From DASZCR01 sp035942915 (lineage in GTDB: Bacteria; Acidobacteriota; Blastocatellia; Pyrinomonadales; Pyrinomonadaceae), in the NCBI GenBank assembly GCA_035942915.1, contig DASZCR010000163.1:1-29842 (forward strand): DNA of 29,842 nucleotides, written 5' to 3'. How positions within the stretch are numbered: position 1 is the first letter of the stretch; each line of letters opens with the position of its first letter. Of this stretch, positions 21,950-29,842 are shown piece by piece. The notes under the pieces are model-generated. The model ran no database searches and was not told the origin of the DNA. It saw nothing but the letters and a program-made list of their open reading frames with translations. The translations under genes and the position numbers were made by a program.

Positions 21950-21978
21950 TTGACGAAGTGGCTTGAGTCGTATTACAA
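21950..21978 (+). promoter_or_regulatory. Weak promoter candidate upstream of the secreted nuclease
   Basis: TTGACG at 21950-21955 is followed after 17 bases by TTACAA (21973-21978), a poor -10. It lies about 85 bases before the GTG start at 22064. No better promoter is visible between the terminator and the gene. Confidence 0.3.
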
Positions 21979-22063
21979 GTCCGGCGCATCGTTAGTCGGT
22001 CTCTAGCGCACATACCCGTTTAGGAAACTTCCAGCCCGCAAGAAATCAGAAAGGATTTAGCCC

Positions 22064-25000
22064 GTGTCCCTATCGTCCACCTACATGCGCCGGTCGGCGT
22101 CTGCCCGCCGTCTGCTCGCCGTCGTCATGGCCTCGTTTCTCCTGATTCAATCCGTCACATTCATTTTCCCTGTCAGGGCTGTTGCGCAAACAAGGCGTAG
22201 CACGGCGACGCTCGCGCCCCGCGCCGCCGACCCGGTGCGCCCGCTGCTCAGCGTGACGACGTTGGGCACGCCCATCGTGCAAAGCTTCGACACCTTGCCA
22301 GCCAGCGGGAGCGCCACGTGGACTAACGACAGCACACTCCCCGGCTGGTATCACGCCCGCACCGGCACCGGCACCACCATCGTCGCCAACGACGGTTCGA
22401 GTAACGCCGGGAACCTCTACAGCTACGGCACTGGCACGAACACCGACCGTGCGCTCGGCTCGCTCGGCTCCGGCAACGCCGCCATCGGGAACTTGTTCTG
22501 GGGCATCCTCCTGACCAACAACTCCGGCTCGACCATTACCTCGCTCGATGTTTCTTACACCGGCGAGCAGTGGCGCAACAGCGCCGCCGCCGCGCAGACC
22601 ATCTCTTTCTCATACATCACCGGAACGACGCTCACTGGCAGCCTCGCCGAGTTTCAGAGCGCGGGCACTAATGTCACGGCGTTGGACTTCACGAGTCCAG
22701 TCACGGGCGGCACGGCGGGTGCGCTCAACGGTAATCTGGCTGCCAACCGGACTGCCCGTTCCGCCACCATCAGCGGGCTGAGCCTAGCCAACGGCCAATC
22801 TATTATGCTGCGCTGGTCTGACCCCGATCACACGGGTTCAGACCACGGGCTCGCGATAGACGATTTCTCCGTCACGCCGCAGGGCGCGGGCGGCGGTGGA
22901 CAGCCCTCGCTCGCCATCAACGACGTGTCGCAGGACGAGGGCAACGCGGGAACGACCGCGTTTACCTTCACCGTCTCGCTGAGCGCGGCGGCCGGAGCGG
23001 GCGGCGTCACCTTCGACATCGCCACCGCCGACGGCACGGCGCAGGACGACAACCCCACGACCGAAGATAACGACTACGTCGCCAAGAGCCTCACGGGTCA
23101 GTCCATCCCCGAAGGCCAGCAGAGCTATCAATTCACGGTTGACGTGAACGGCGACACCGTCACCGAACCGAACGAGACGTTCTTCGTCAACGTGACCAAC
23201 GTCACGGGCGCGACCGCCAACGACTCGCAAGGGCAGGGCACTATCGTCAACGACGATGTGTCGCTCACTTCCATCTGTCAGATTCAAGGCTCCGGCGCGA
23301 CTTCGCCCATCGCGGGCGCGGCCGTCACGACCGAAGGCATCGTCACCGCGCTCAGGTCGAACGGTTTCTTCATCCAGAAGTCCGACTGCGACGGCAATCT
23401 GGAAACCTCCGACGGCATCTTCGTCTTCACTTCGAGCGCGCCGCCGGCCGGTGCGGCCATCGGCAACAGCGTCCGCGTCTCCGGCACGGTGCAGGAGTTC
23501 TCGCCGCCGAGCGACCCGGCGCAGCGCCCTCTGACAGAACTTTCGGGGACGATTACCGTCAACGTCCTCTCGACGGGGAATACGCTTCCGACGCCCATCA
23601 CGCTGACACCCGCCGAGACGACCAACCCGTCCGAAACTCCGAACCCACTCGACACGCTCGAAGAGTACGAAGGGATGCGCGTGCTAGTGCCTTCGTTCAC
23701 GGTCGTCGCCCCGACGCAGGGCAACATCAACGAGCCGAACGCGACCGTCAACTCGACCGGCGTCTTCTTCGGCGTCGTGACCGGCGTGCCGCGTCCGTTC
23801 CGCGAGCCGGGCATCGCCATCTCCGACCCCGTGCCCGCGCCCACGCCGCCCAACGTCCCGCGCTTTGACGAGAACCCGGAACGCATCCGCGTCGATAGCG
23901 ACGCGCAGCCCGGCGCGGCCGTGCTCGACGTGACGGCCGGAACGGTTCTGACCAATCTTGTCGGGCCTCTCGACTACAGTTTCCGCACGTGGACGATTCT
24001 GCCCGACGCCGCCGCGCCGCCGACCGTCGGCACACTTCAGACGGCCATCCCCGTGCCGACGCCGACGGCCAACGAGTTGACCGTCGCCTCCTTCAACATG
24101 CAGCGTTTCTACGACACGGTGAACGACCCCGGCGGCGACGTTGTCCTGACGCAGGCCGCCTTCGACAAACGTCTCAACAAGGCCTCGCTCGCCATCCGCA
24201 ACGTGATGCGCTCGCCCGATGTTATCGGCGTCGTCGAGATGGAGAACCTGACGACCTTGCAGGCCGTCGCCAACAAGGTCAACGCGGACGCCGGAACGCC
24301 CGGCGACTACACGGCCTTCCTCGTCGAAGGTAACGACGTGGGCGGCATCGACGTGGGCTTCCTCGTCCGCTCCTCGCGCGTCACTGTGGTAGACGTGACG
24401 CAGTTCGGCAAGGACACGACCTACACCGAGCCGGGCGGCACTACAGCCTTGCTCAACGACCGTCCGCCGCTCGTCCTGCGCGCCACCATCGCGCGCCCCG
24501 CAGGCGGCACGATGCCCTTCACCGTTATCGTCAACCACCTGCGCTCGCTCAACGGCGTCGATGACCCCGTCGAAGGGCCGCGCGTCCGTGAGAAGCGACG
24601 CAAGCAGGCCGAGTTCCTCGCCAACCTGATTCAGTCGCGCCAGACGGCCGACGCGACCGAGAAGATTATCTCCGTCGGCGACTACAACGCCTTCCAGTTC
24701 AACGACGGTCTCGTTGACGTGATGGGCACAGTCAAGGGACAGCCCACGCCGCCCGACCAGGTCGTGCTCGCGTCGAGCGACCTCGTCAACCCCGACCTGA
24801 CTAACCTCATCGACACGCTCCCGCCGAGCGAGCGTTACTCGTTCACCTTCGACGGCAGCGCGCAATCGCTCGACCACGTTCTCGTCAACGACGATGCGCT
24901 GGCCGTCCTCGACCGCTTCGCCTACGCGCGCAACAACGCCGACTTCCCGCAGGAGTACTACGAAGACGGGACGCGCCCCGAACGCATCTCCGACCACGAC

Positions 25001-26185
25001 ATGCCGGTCGCATACTTCTCGCTCGGCCTGCCGCAGCCGACCGGCTCGCTCATCATCTCGGAGTTCCGCCTGCGCGGCCCCGGCACAAACGACACGACCA
25101 ACGAGTTCATCGAGCTTTACAACAATACGAACGCCGACATCACCGTCTCGACCACTGACGGCTCGGCCGGTTGGGCGCTCGTCGGCTCCGACGGCGTCGT
25201 GCGCGCAACCATCAACAACGGGACGGTCATCCCTGCACGCGCACACCTGCTCGTCACCAACGTCACGGGTTACAGCCTGAGCGACTACGGCGGGACGGGC
25301 GCAGCGACAGGCGACCTGACCTACACGGCGAACATCCCGGACGATGGCGGCGTGGCGCTCTTCCGCACGGCCAACTCGCTCAACTTCACGGAGGCCGAAC
25401 GGCTCGACGCCGCCGGTTACACCACCGCTGCGTCGCTCTACCGCGAAGGCGCAGGACTGCCGACGGGCGGGCCTGAGTTGGGCGCGGGCGTCACCGAGTT
25501 CAGCTTCTTCCGCGACCTGCGCGGCGGCGGTCTGCCGAAGGACACGGGCAACAACGCCTCGGACTTCCTCGGCGTGAGCACGGATGGCGCGGGGACGGGC
25601 TTAGGCCAGCGCCTCGGCGCGCCAGGGCCGGAGAACGCTTCAAGCCCGCTTAACCGTAACGGCCTGTTCACGGCCGGCGCGCTCGACCCGACCATCTCGG
25701 CTTCGGCAGCGCCGAACCGCGTCCGCGACACGAACGACACCGGCACGAACAAGACCTTCGGCACGATGTCGATTCGTCGCACCTACACGAACAACACGGG
25801 CGGCGACGTGACGCGCCTTCGCTTCCGCATCATCGACATCACGGCCTTCCCACCGCCCGACGCGGCGACGGCCGACGTGCGTGCGCTCTCTTCGAGCGAC
25901 ATCATCGTGACCGTCGGTGGCTCGCCCGTTGACGTGCGCGGCACGACCGTCGAAGAGCCGCCCGCGCAACCTAACGGCGGCGCTTGGAATTCCTCTCTGA
26001 ACGTCGGCTTCATCAACCTCAGCCAGCCGCTCGCCAACGGTCAGAGCATCAGCGTGCAGTTCCTCCTCGGTGTCGTGCAGCGCGGAAACTTCCGCTTCTT
26101 CATCAACATCGAGGCGGCCAACGGCGTTCAGACCTTCGCGCCGGGCGACGACATCTTCAGCGCGCCCCCGGTGAGTGGGCAATAA
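22064..26185 (+). CDS. Secreted multidomain endonuclease/exonuclease/phosphatase-fold protein
   Basis: A 1373-residue exported protein, probably an extracellular nuclease. Domains in order: signal peptide (RR at 9-10, hydrophobic stretch to about 40, cleavage near VAQ); a beta-sandwich region (about 70-275); a Calx-beta domain (about 281-395, with DEGNAGTTAF and NDD); an OB-fold region as in YhcR/ExeM nucleases (about 400-500, TTEGIVTALRSNGFFIQ); and the EEP domain (about 668-985). The EEP motifs are Glu near 725 (VVEMEN), NHLRS near 823, GDYNAF near 871 and SDHDMP near 975. A lamin-tail-like domain follows (about 995-1110, LIISEFRLRG and NEFIELYNN), then a beta-rich C-terminus with no PEP-CTERM or T9SS signal. 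GTG 22064 has AAAGGA 8 bases upstream. Family knowledge suggests DNA degradation for nutrients or biofilm turnover. The next gene is a TonB-dependent receptor. Confidence 0.93.
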   Translation: MSLSSTYMRRSASARRLLAVVMASFLLIQSVTFIFPVRAVAQTRRSTATLAPRAADPVRPLLSVTTLGTPIVQSFDTLPASGSATWTNDSTLPGWYHARTGTGTTIVANDGSSNAGNLYSYGTGTNTDRALGSLGSGNAAIGNLFWGILLTNNSGSTITSLDVSYTGEQWRNSAAAAQTISFSYITGTTLTGSLAEFQSAGTNVTALDFTSPVTGGTAGALNGNLAANRTARSATISGLSLANGQSIMLRWSDPDHTGSDHGLAIDDFSVTPQGAGGGGQPSLAINDVSQDEGNAGTTAFTFTVSLSAAAGAGGVTFDIATADGTAQDDNPTTEDNDYVAKSLTGQSIPEGQQSYQFTVDVNGDTVTEPNETFFVNVTNVTGATANDSQGQGTIVNDDVSLTSICQIQGSGATSPIAGAAVTTEGIVTALRSNGFFIQKSDCDGNLETSDGIFVFTSSAPPAGAAIGNSVRVSGTVQEFSPPSDPAQRPLTELSGTITVNVLSTGNTLPTPITLTPAETTNPSETPNPLDTLEEYEGMRVLVPSFTVVAPTQGNINEPNATVNSTGVFFGVVTGVPRPFREPGIAISDPVPAPTPPNVPRFDENPERIRVDSDAQPGAAVLDVTAGTVLTNLVGPLDYSFRTWTILPDAAAPPTVGTLQTAIPVPTPTANELTVASFNMQRFYDTVNDPGGDVVLTQAAFDKRLNKASLAIRNVMRSPDVIGVVEMENLTTLQAVANKVNADAGTPGDYTAFLVEGNDVGGIDVGFLVRSSRVTVVDVTQFGKDTTYTEPGGTTALLNDRPPLVLRATIARPAGGTMPFTVIVNHLRSLNGVDDPVEGPRVREKRRKQAEFLANLIQSRQTADATEKIISVGDYNAFQFNDGLVDVMGTVKGQPTPPDQVVLASSDLVNPDLTNLIDTLPPSERYSFTFDGSAQSLDHVLVNDDALAVLDRFAYARNNADFPQEYYEDGTRPERISDHDMPVAYFSLGLPQPTGSLIISEFRLRGPGTNDTTNEFIELYNNTNADITVSTTDGSAGWALVGSDGVVRATINNGTVIPARAHLLVTNVTGYSLSDYGGTGAATGDLTYTANIPDDGGVALFRTANSLNFTEAERLDAAGYTTAASLYREGAGLPTGGPELGAGVTEFSFFRDLRGGGLPKDTGNNASDFLGVSTDGAGTGLGQRLGAPGPENASSPLNRNGLFTAGALDPTISASAAPNRVRDTNDTGTNKTFGTMSIRRTYTNNTGGDVTRLRFRIIDITAFPPPDAATADVRALSSSDIIVTVGGSPVDVRGTTVEEPPAQPNGGAWNSSLNVGFINLSQPLANGQSISVQFLLGVVQRGNFRFFINIEAANGVQTFAPGDDIFSAPPVSGQ

Positions 26186-26226
26186 ACCGTTCAAGGTCGT
26201 CCGAACGGACGATTGATGGCGATAGA

Positions 26227-26273
26227 CGAAAGGGGCGGACGAAGGTTTCAGACATCTTCGTCCGCCCCTTTCG
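26227..26273 (+). terminator. 18-bp perfect hairpin after the nuclease gene
   Basis: Arms 26227-26244 and 26256-26273 (CGAAAGGGGCGGACGAAG and its exact complement) enclose an 11-base loop. It lies 41 bases after the nuclease stop. There is no clear U tract beyond the stem, but the strength and placement fit a transcription terminator. Confidence 0.8.
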
Positions 26274-26411
26274 GCCGTTGGAGGCGCCCCTTGCGGCGTG
26301 CCTCTCAGCAGGCTCTCGCGGCCGTCGGTTTTCCCTTGCCGACCGCCCGAATTTATAGTATTTAACTTTCCGTTTTTGCGGTGGTCAGACTCGCGCAACA
26401 GACCTCGCCTA

Positions 26412-26420
26412 TGCTATAGT
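26412..26420 (+). promoter_or_regulatory. Extended -10 candidate upstream of the receptor
   Basis: TGCTATAGT (26412-26420) is an extended -10 (TG, one base, TATAGT, 5 of 6). No good -35 is present. The leader would be about 195 bases to the ATG at 26623. Confidence 0.4.
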
Positions 26421-26622
26421 TTCAATTTCACGCAGGGCTGCCCTTTTGTCACCCAGGTCCAATCGAAACAGTTGCAGATTTTGAAGACGGCGACCGTCTG
26501 TGTCTTTCACTCCAACTATTCGCGCAATCCTAAGTTTACCGCCGCACCAACGGACGGCAGGGCTTAACTTTTCCGAAAACTCTACTACCCCAACTTTCCA
26601 CTTTCCATTGAAGGAGTTGCCC

Positions 26623-29600
26623 ATGAGCAAGTTTTTCCGCCTCTCACTCATCGCGCTCTGCCTGTGTCTGGGCATGAGCGTGGTGGCCGTCGCGCAGTCG
26701 ACGACAGACGGAGCCATCGGCGGCGTCATCCGCGACCCGAACGGCGCGGTCGTCCCGAATGCTTCCGTCACCGCGCGCAACGAAGAAACCAACAAAGAGA
26801 GCACGGCCACCTCTGACGAGGAGGGTCGGTTCCGCGTCGTGCAGTTGCAGCCCGGCAACTACACCGTGACGATTAATGCGACCGGCTTCGCCGGGTTCAC
26901 GCAGCAGCGGATTGTCGTCGAGGTCGGCCGCGTCACCTCTCTCGAAGTGCCGCTCGCGGTGACGGCCTCGACCGAAACCGTCGAAGTCACGAGCGAAGCC
27001 CCCGTCATCGAGACGACGCGTCAGGACTTCGCCACCAACATCAACCAGACCTCCATCAACGAGCTGCCCATCAACGGCCGCCGCTGGTCGAACTTCGCGA
27101 TTCTGACGCCCGGCTCCGTCCCCGACGGCAGCTTCGGTCTCATCAGTTTTCGCGGCATCTCCGGTCTGCTCAACAACTCAACGATTGACGGCGGCGACAA
27201 CAATCAGGCGTTCTTCTCCGAGGAACGTGGACGCACGCGCATCAGCTACTCAATCAGCCAGTCGGCCATCCGCGAGTTTCAGGTCAACACCTCGAACTAC
27301 TCGGCCGAGTACGGCCGCGCTGCCGGCGGCGTTATCAACTCCGTGACGAAGTCCGGCACCAACGAGTTTCACGGCGACCTCTTCTACTACCAGCGCAACA
27401 ACCGCTTCGGCGCGCGCAATCCGCTGGCGACGCGCACCTTCTTCGAGAACGGCGTGACGCGCATCGAGGGCATCAAGCCGGAGGACGTGCGCCACCAATT
27501 CGGCGGCACGCTCGGCGGCCCCATCGTTCCGAACAGGGCATTCTTCTTCTTCAGCTACGACGAACAGAAGCGCAACTTCCCCGGCCTCGGCATCTTCAAT
27601 CAGGCCAACTACCTGAGCACCGTCAACCGCACGACCCTGCTCGGTCGCGGACTGACCAACGCGCAGATAGACGCCGGTCTTGCCTTCATCACCAGCCTGA
27701 CGGGCGAAGTGCCCCGTCGCGGCGACCAGCGTCTGATTCTCCCGAAGGTGGATTGGAACATCAACAGCAGTAACACCTTCACGGCCACCTACAACCGTCT
27801 CCGCTGGGTTTCGCCCGCAGGTATTCAGACGCAGGCGACCAACACGCTCGGACGCGCCAGCTTCGGCGACGACTTCGTCAACATCGACTCGCTGACCTTG
27901 CGTCTGGCTTCGAGCATCACGCCGACCATCTTTAACGAAGCGCGCTTCCAGTACGGCCGCGATAACGAATTCCAGAACAGTCAGCCGCCGCTTCCCGGCG
28001 AACCGACGACCGCCTTCGGCGGCACGCGCTCGCCCGATGTCGGTCTCCAGAACGGCCTCAACTTCGGTACGCCCACCTTCCTTGAGCGCCGCGCCTTCCC
28101 CGACGAGAAGCGCTGGCAGTATGCCGACAACGTCACCATCTCGCGCGGTCAGCACACCATCAAGTTCGGTGCCGACATCAATCACGTCAACGACCTGATT
28201 GACAACCTGCGCAACGAAGGCGGCTCCTTCTTCTACAACAACATCAATGACTTCCTCATTGATTACACCAACTTCACGACGGGTGGCGCGATTCGCGCCC
28301 TGACCGGCGGCAACAACGGCGTCTGCATCACCAACACGTCGAACCGCGCCGGTCGTTGCTACTCCGGCAACTTCAATCAGGGCTTCGGCCCGACCCGCTC
28401 GCAGTTCACGACCAACGACCTGAACTTCTACATTCAGGACGACTACCGCGCCACTTCGCGCCTGACCTTGAATCTCGGTCTGCGCTACGAGTACCAGATG
28501 TTGCCCGACCCGGTGATTCCGAATCCCGTCCTCCCGCAGACGGGTCGTATGCCGAGAGACAGAAACAACTTCGGCCCGCGTCTCGGCTTCGCGCTCGACG
28601 TGACGGGCGACGGCAGAACCAGCGTGCGCGGCGGCTACGGCATCTACTACGGCCGCATCATCAACGCGACCGTTTCCAACGCGCTCACCAACACGGGCGT
28701 AGCGTCGGCGCAGAATCAGGTCTCGATTAGCCCCAGAGCAGGCACGGCCGAGAATCCGGTCGCTCCTATCTTCCCGAACATCCTGACATCGGCGACAGCC
28801 GTGCCTCCGGCCGTGCAGTTCTTCGCCGAAGACTTCGCCGCGCCGCAGATTCATCAGGGCGACCTCGTGCTCGAACGCGAGATTGCGCGTAACACCGTCG
28901 TCTCGGTTTCGTACCTGATAAGCATCGGCCGCTTCCTGCCGACCTTCATCGACAGGAACTTGAACGTCCCGACCACGACACGCACCTTCGATGTCGTCGG
29001 CGGCCCCTTCGACGGCCAGCAGGTCACGGTGCCCTTCTTCACCGGCGCGCGTCCGAATCCGGCCTTCGCGCAGTTGACGGAGATTACCAGCCTCGTCCGC
29101 TCCGACTACCACGCGCTCGTGCTTCAGGCCAACCGTCGCCTGACCAACGGTCTGCAATTCCAGACCAGCTACACGCTCTCGAAGGCGACCGACACGGGTC
29201 AGACCTCTGCCGGATTCCCGCTCAACAACACGCCCTTCAACGCCTTCGACCCGTCTGGCGAAGCTGCGCGCTCGTCCTTCGACGTGCGCCATAAGTTCGT
29301 CGCCAGCGCCGTCTGGGTGCCTGACTTCTTCGCAGACCAGGGCGACAGCAAGGTTGGACGAGCCATCTTCAATGGCTTCACCATCTCGCCCATCTTCTCC
29401 TACTATTCGGGACGCCCGCTCAACGCCGGTGTGTCGGGTAACATCGCGGGCGGCACGGCGGGCGGCGTCAACGGCTCGAACGGCAACAACCGTTTCCCGC
29501 TGCTTGAGCGCAACGCCTTCAGCCAGCCCCGCCTCGTCAACATGGACTTGCGCATCTCGCGCCGCTTCCGCATCCGTGAGTCGATGAACTTTGAACTCCT

Positions 29601-29805
29601 CGCAGAGGGCTTCAACATCTTCAACCGGACGCAGGTGACGAACGTCAACAGCACGTTCTACACCATCGGCAATGCTCCCGCCGGGAGTCCGCCGGGAGCG
29701 AATCAGCGCCTGAACTTCAACAACGCTTTCGGCGCGACGACCGAAGCGGGCGGCACGCTCTTCCGCGAGCGTCAGATTCAGTTCGCCGCGCGCTTCCAGT
29801 TCTAA
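26623..29805 (+). CDS. Oar-like TonB-dependent receptor with carboxypeptidase-regulatory-like domain
   Basis: A 1060-residue outer-membrane protein. The signal peptide (about 1-25, ending VAVAQ) is followed by a carboxypeptidase-regulatory-like domain (about 28-112: GAIGGVIRDPNGAVVPNASV, EEGRFRVVQLQPGNYTVT). The plug domain comes next (about 125-235: INELPINGRRWSNFAILTPG, STIDGGDNNQAF), then the beta-barrel to the end, with alternating aromatic strands and a C-terminal Phe in AARFQF, the usual outer-membrane targeting signature. This architecture is typical of the many Oar/TonB-dependent receptors of acidobacteria, thought to import oligosaccharides or other large substrates; the ligand is not known. 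ATG 26623 is strongly supported by AAGGAG at 26611-26616, 6 bases away. The gene is complete, ending 37 bases before the window edge. Confidence 0.95.
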   Translation: MSKFFRLSLIALCLCLGMSVVAVAQSTTDGAIGGVIRDPNGAVVPNASVTARNEETNKESTATSDEEGRFRVVQLQPGNYTVTINATGFAGFTQQRIVVEVGRVTSLEVPLAVTASTETVEVTSEAPVIETTRQDFATNINQTSINELPINGRRWSNFAILTPGSVPDGSFGLISFRGISGLLNNSTIDGGDNNQAFFSEERGRTRISYSISQSAIREFQVNTSNYSAEYGRAAGGVINSVTKSGTNEFHGDLFYYQRNNRFGARNPLATRTFFENGVTRIEGIKPEDVRHQFGGTLGGPIVPNRAFFFFSYDEQKRNFPGLGIFNQANYLSTVNRTTLLGRGLTNAQIDAGLAFITSLTGEVPRRGDQRLILPKVDWNINSSNTFTATYNRLRWVSPAGIQTQATNTLGRASFGDDFVNIDSLTLRLASSITPTIFNEARFQYGRDNEFQNSQPPLPGEPTTAFGGTRSPDVGLQNGLNFGTPTFLERRAFPDEKRWQYADNVTISRGQHTIKFGADINHVNDLIDNLRNEGGSFFYNNINDFLIDYTNFTTGGAIRALTGGNNGVCITNTSNRAGRCYSGNFNQGFGPTRSQFTTNDLNFYIQDDYRATSRLTLNLGLRYEYQMLPDPVIPNPVLPQTGRMPRDRNNFGPRLGFALDVTGDGRTSVRGGYGIYYGRIINATVSNALTNTGVASAQNQVSISPRAGTAENPVAPIFPNILTSATAVPPAVQFFAEDFAAPQIHQGDLVLEREIARNTVVSVSYLISIGRFLPTFIDRNLNVPTTTRTFDVVGGPFDGQQVTVPFFTGARPNPAFAQLTEITSLVRSDYHALVLQANRRLTNGLQFQTSYTLSKATDTGQTSAGFPLNNTPFNAFDPSGEAARSSFDVRHKFVASAVWVPDFFADQGDSKVGRAIFNGFTISPIFSYYSGRPLNAGVSGNIAGGTAGGVNGSNGNNRFPLLERNAFSQPRLVNMDLRISRRFRIRESMNFELLAEGFNIFNRTQVTNVNSTFYTIGNAPAGSPPGANQRLNFNNAFGATTEAGGTLFRERQIQFAARFQF

Positions 29806-29842
29806 CGAAAGCGACGCGCGGGGACGAACCCCACAGAGAGGG

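Larger units (their letters stand above)
26186..26622. other. Intergenic region upstream of the receptor
   Basis: This 437-base gap holds the terminator at 26227-26273 and, further right, two TATAGT sequences (26354-26359 and 26415-26420); the second has an extended -10 and is the better promoter candidate. The last ~200 bases form the receptor's leader. No RNA gene or recognisable riboswitch is seen. Confidence 0.6.

Noticed and set aside
23684..25246. A 520-residue leftward open frame opposite the nuclease gene
   Set aside because: It is a shadow of a GC-rich coding strand: Arg/Asp/Val-rich, no domain, no ribosome-binding site, and the forward frame has complete catalytic motifs.
27250..29292. 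A 680-residue leftward open frame opposite the TonB-dependent receptor
   Set aside because: Same reason: an antisense shadow with biased composition (Val/Ala/Arg/Glu) and no recognisable domain.

Overview
The window looks like the chromosome of a GC-rich, Gram-negative acidobacterium, most likely of the Blastocatellia/Pyrinomonadales type. This is inference from gene content: an Oar-like TonB-dependent receptor with an N-terminal carboxypeptidase-regulatory-like domain, a PEP-CTERM surface protein, a multidomain secreted nuclease, and many DNA-repair-free housekeeping genes of mixed affinity. I see no rRNA, tRNA, transposase, phage gene or CRISPR array. Twenty-two protein genes are supported, and they cover nearly the whole window.

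Layout. Bases 63-1870 hold a PEP-CTERM protein (-), a stand-alone receiver-domain response regulator (+) and a small membrane protein (+). A minus-strand run follows: htrA-like protease, aldehyde dehydrogenase, alanine dehydrogenase (6464 down to 1970), ended by a perfect hairpin at 1900-1948. A radical SAM enzyme (6861-8447, +) meets a second minus-strand run (glutaredoxin-like protein, membrane-anchored hypothetical, zinc alcohol dehydrogenase, EamA transporter; 11464 down to 8525) at a shared hairpin at 8471-8512. A long plus-strand run (11612-18636) carries purF, a ComEC-type metallo-beta-lactamase-fold protein, a DUF3006 protein, purM, purN, tyrS and an RDD membrane protein, and ends at a perfect 16-bp hairpin. 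Next come a beta-propeller-like protein of unknown role (-) divergent from a thiolase (+), a 1373-residue secreted endonuclease/exonuclease/phosphatase-fold protein, and a TonB-dependent receptor.

How the genes work together. Three steps of purine synthesis (PurF, PurM, PurN) share one run with translation (TyrS). Alanine and aldehyde dehydrogenases probably form a small NAD-dependent catabolic unit next to a periplasmic quality-control protease. The secreted nuclease and the receptor at the right end are surface functions, possibly scavenging.

The most unusual feature is not a gene. Four intergenic gaps carry palindromic arrays of a 7-base repeat (GTGATAG on one arm, CTATCAC on the other), and two or three further gaps carry analogous arrays with other units. 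All lie between genes read in the same direction, and they abut start codons or provide start and stop codons. The repeat arms match the extended Shine-Dalgarno sequence and its 16S rRNA complement. They resemble in style the heptameric short tandem repeats of cyanobacteria, and are the best candidate here for an undescribed system.
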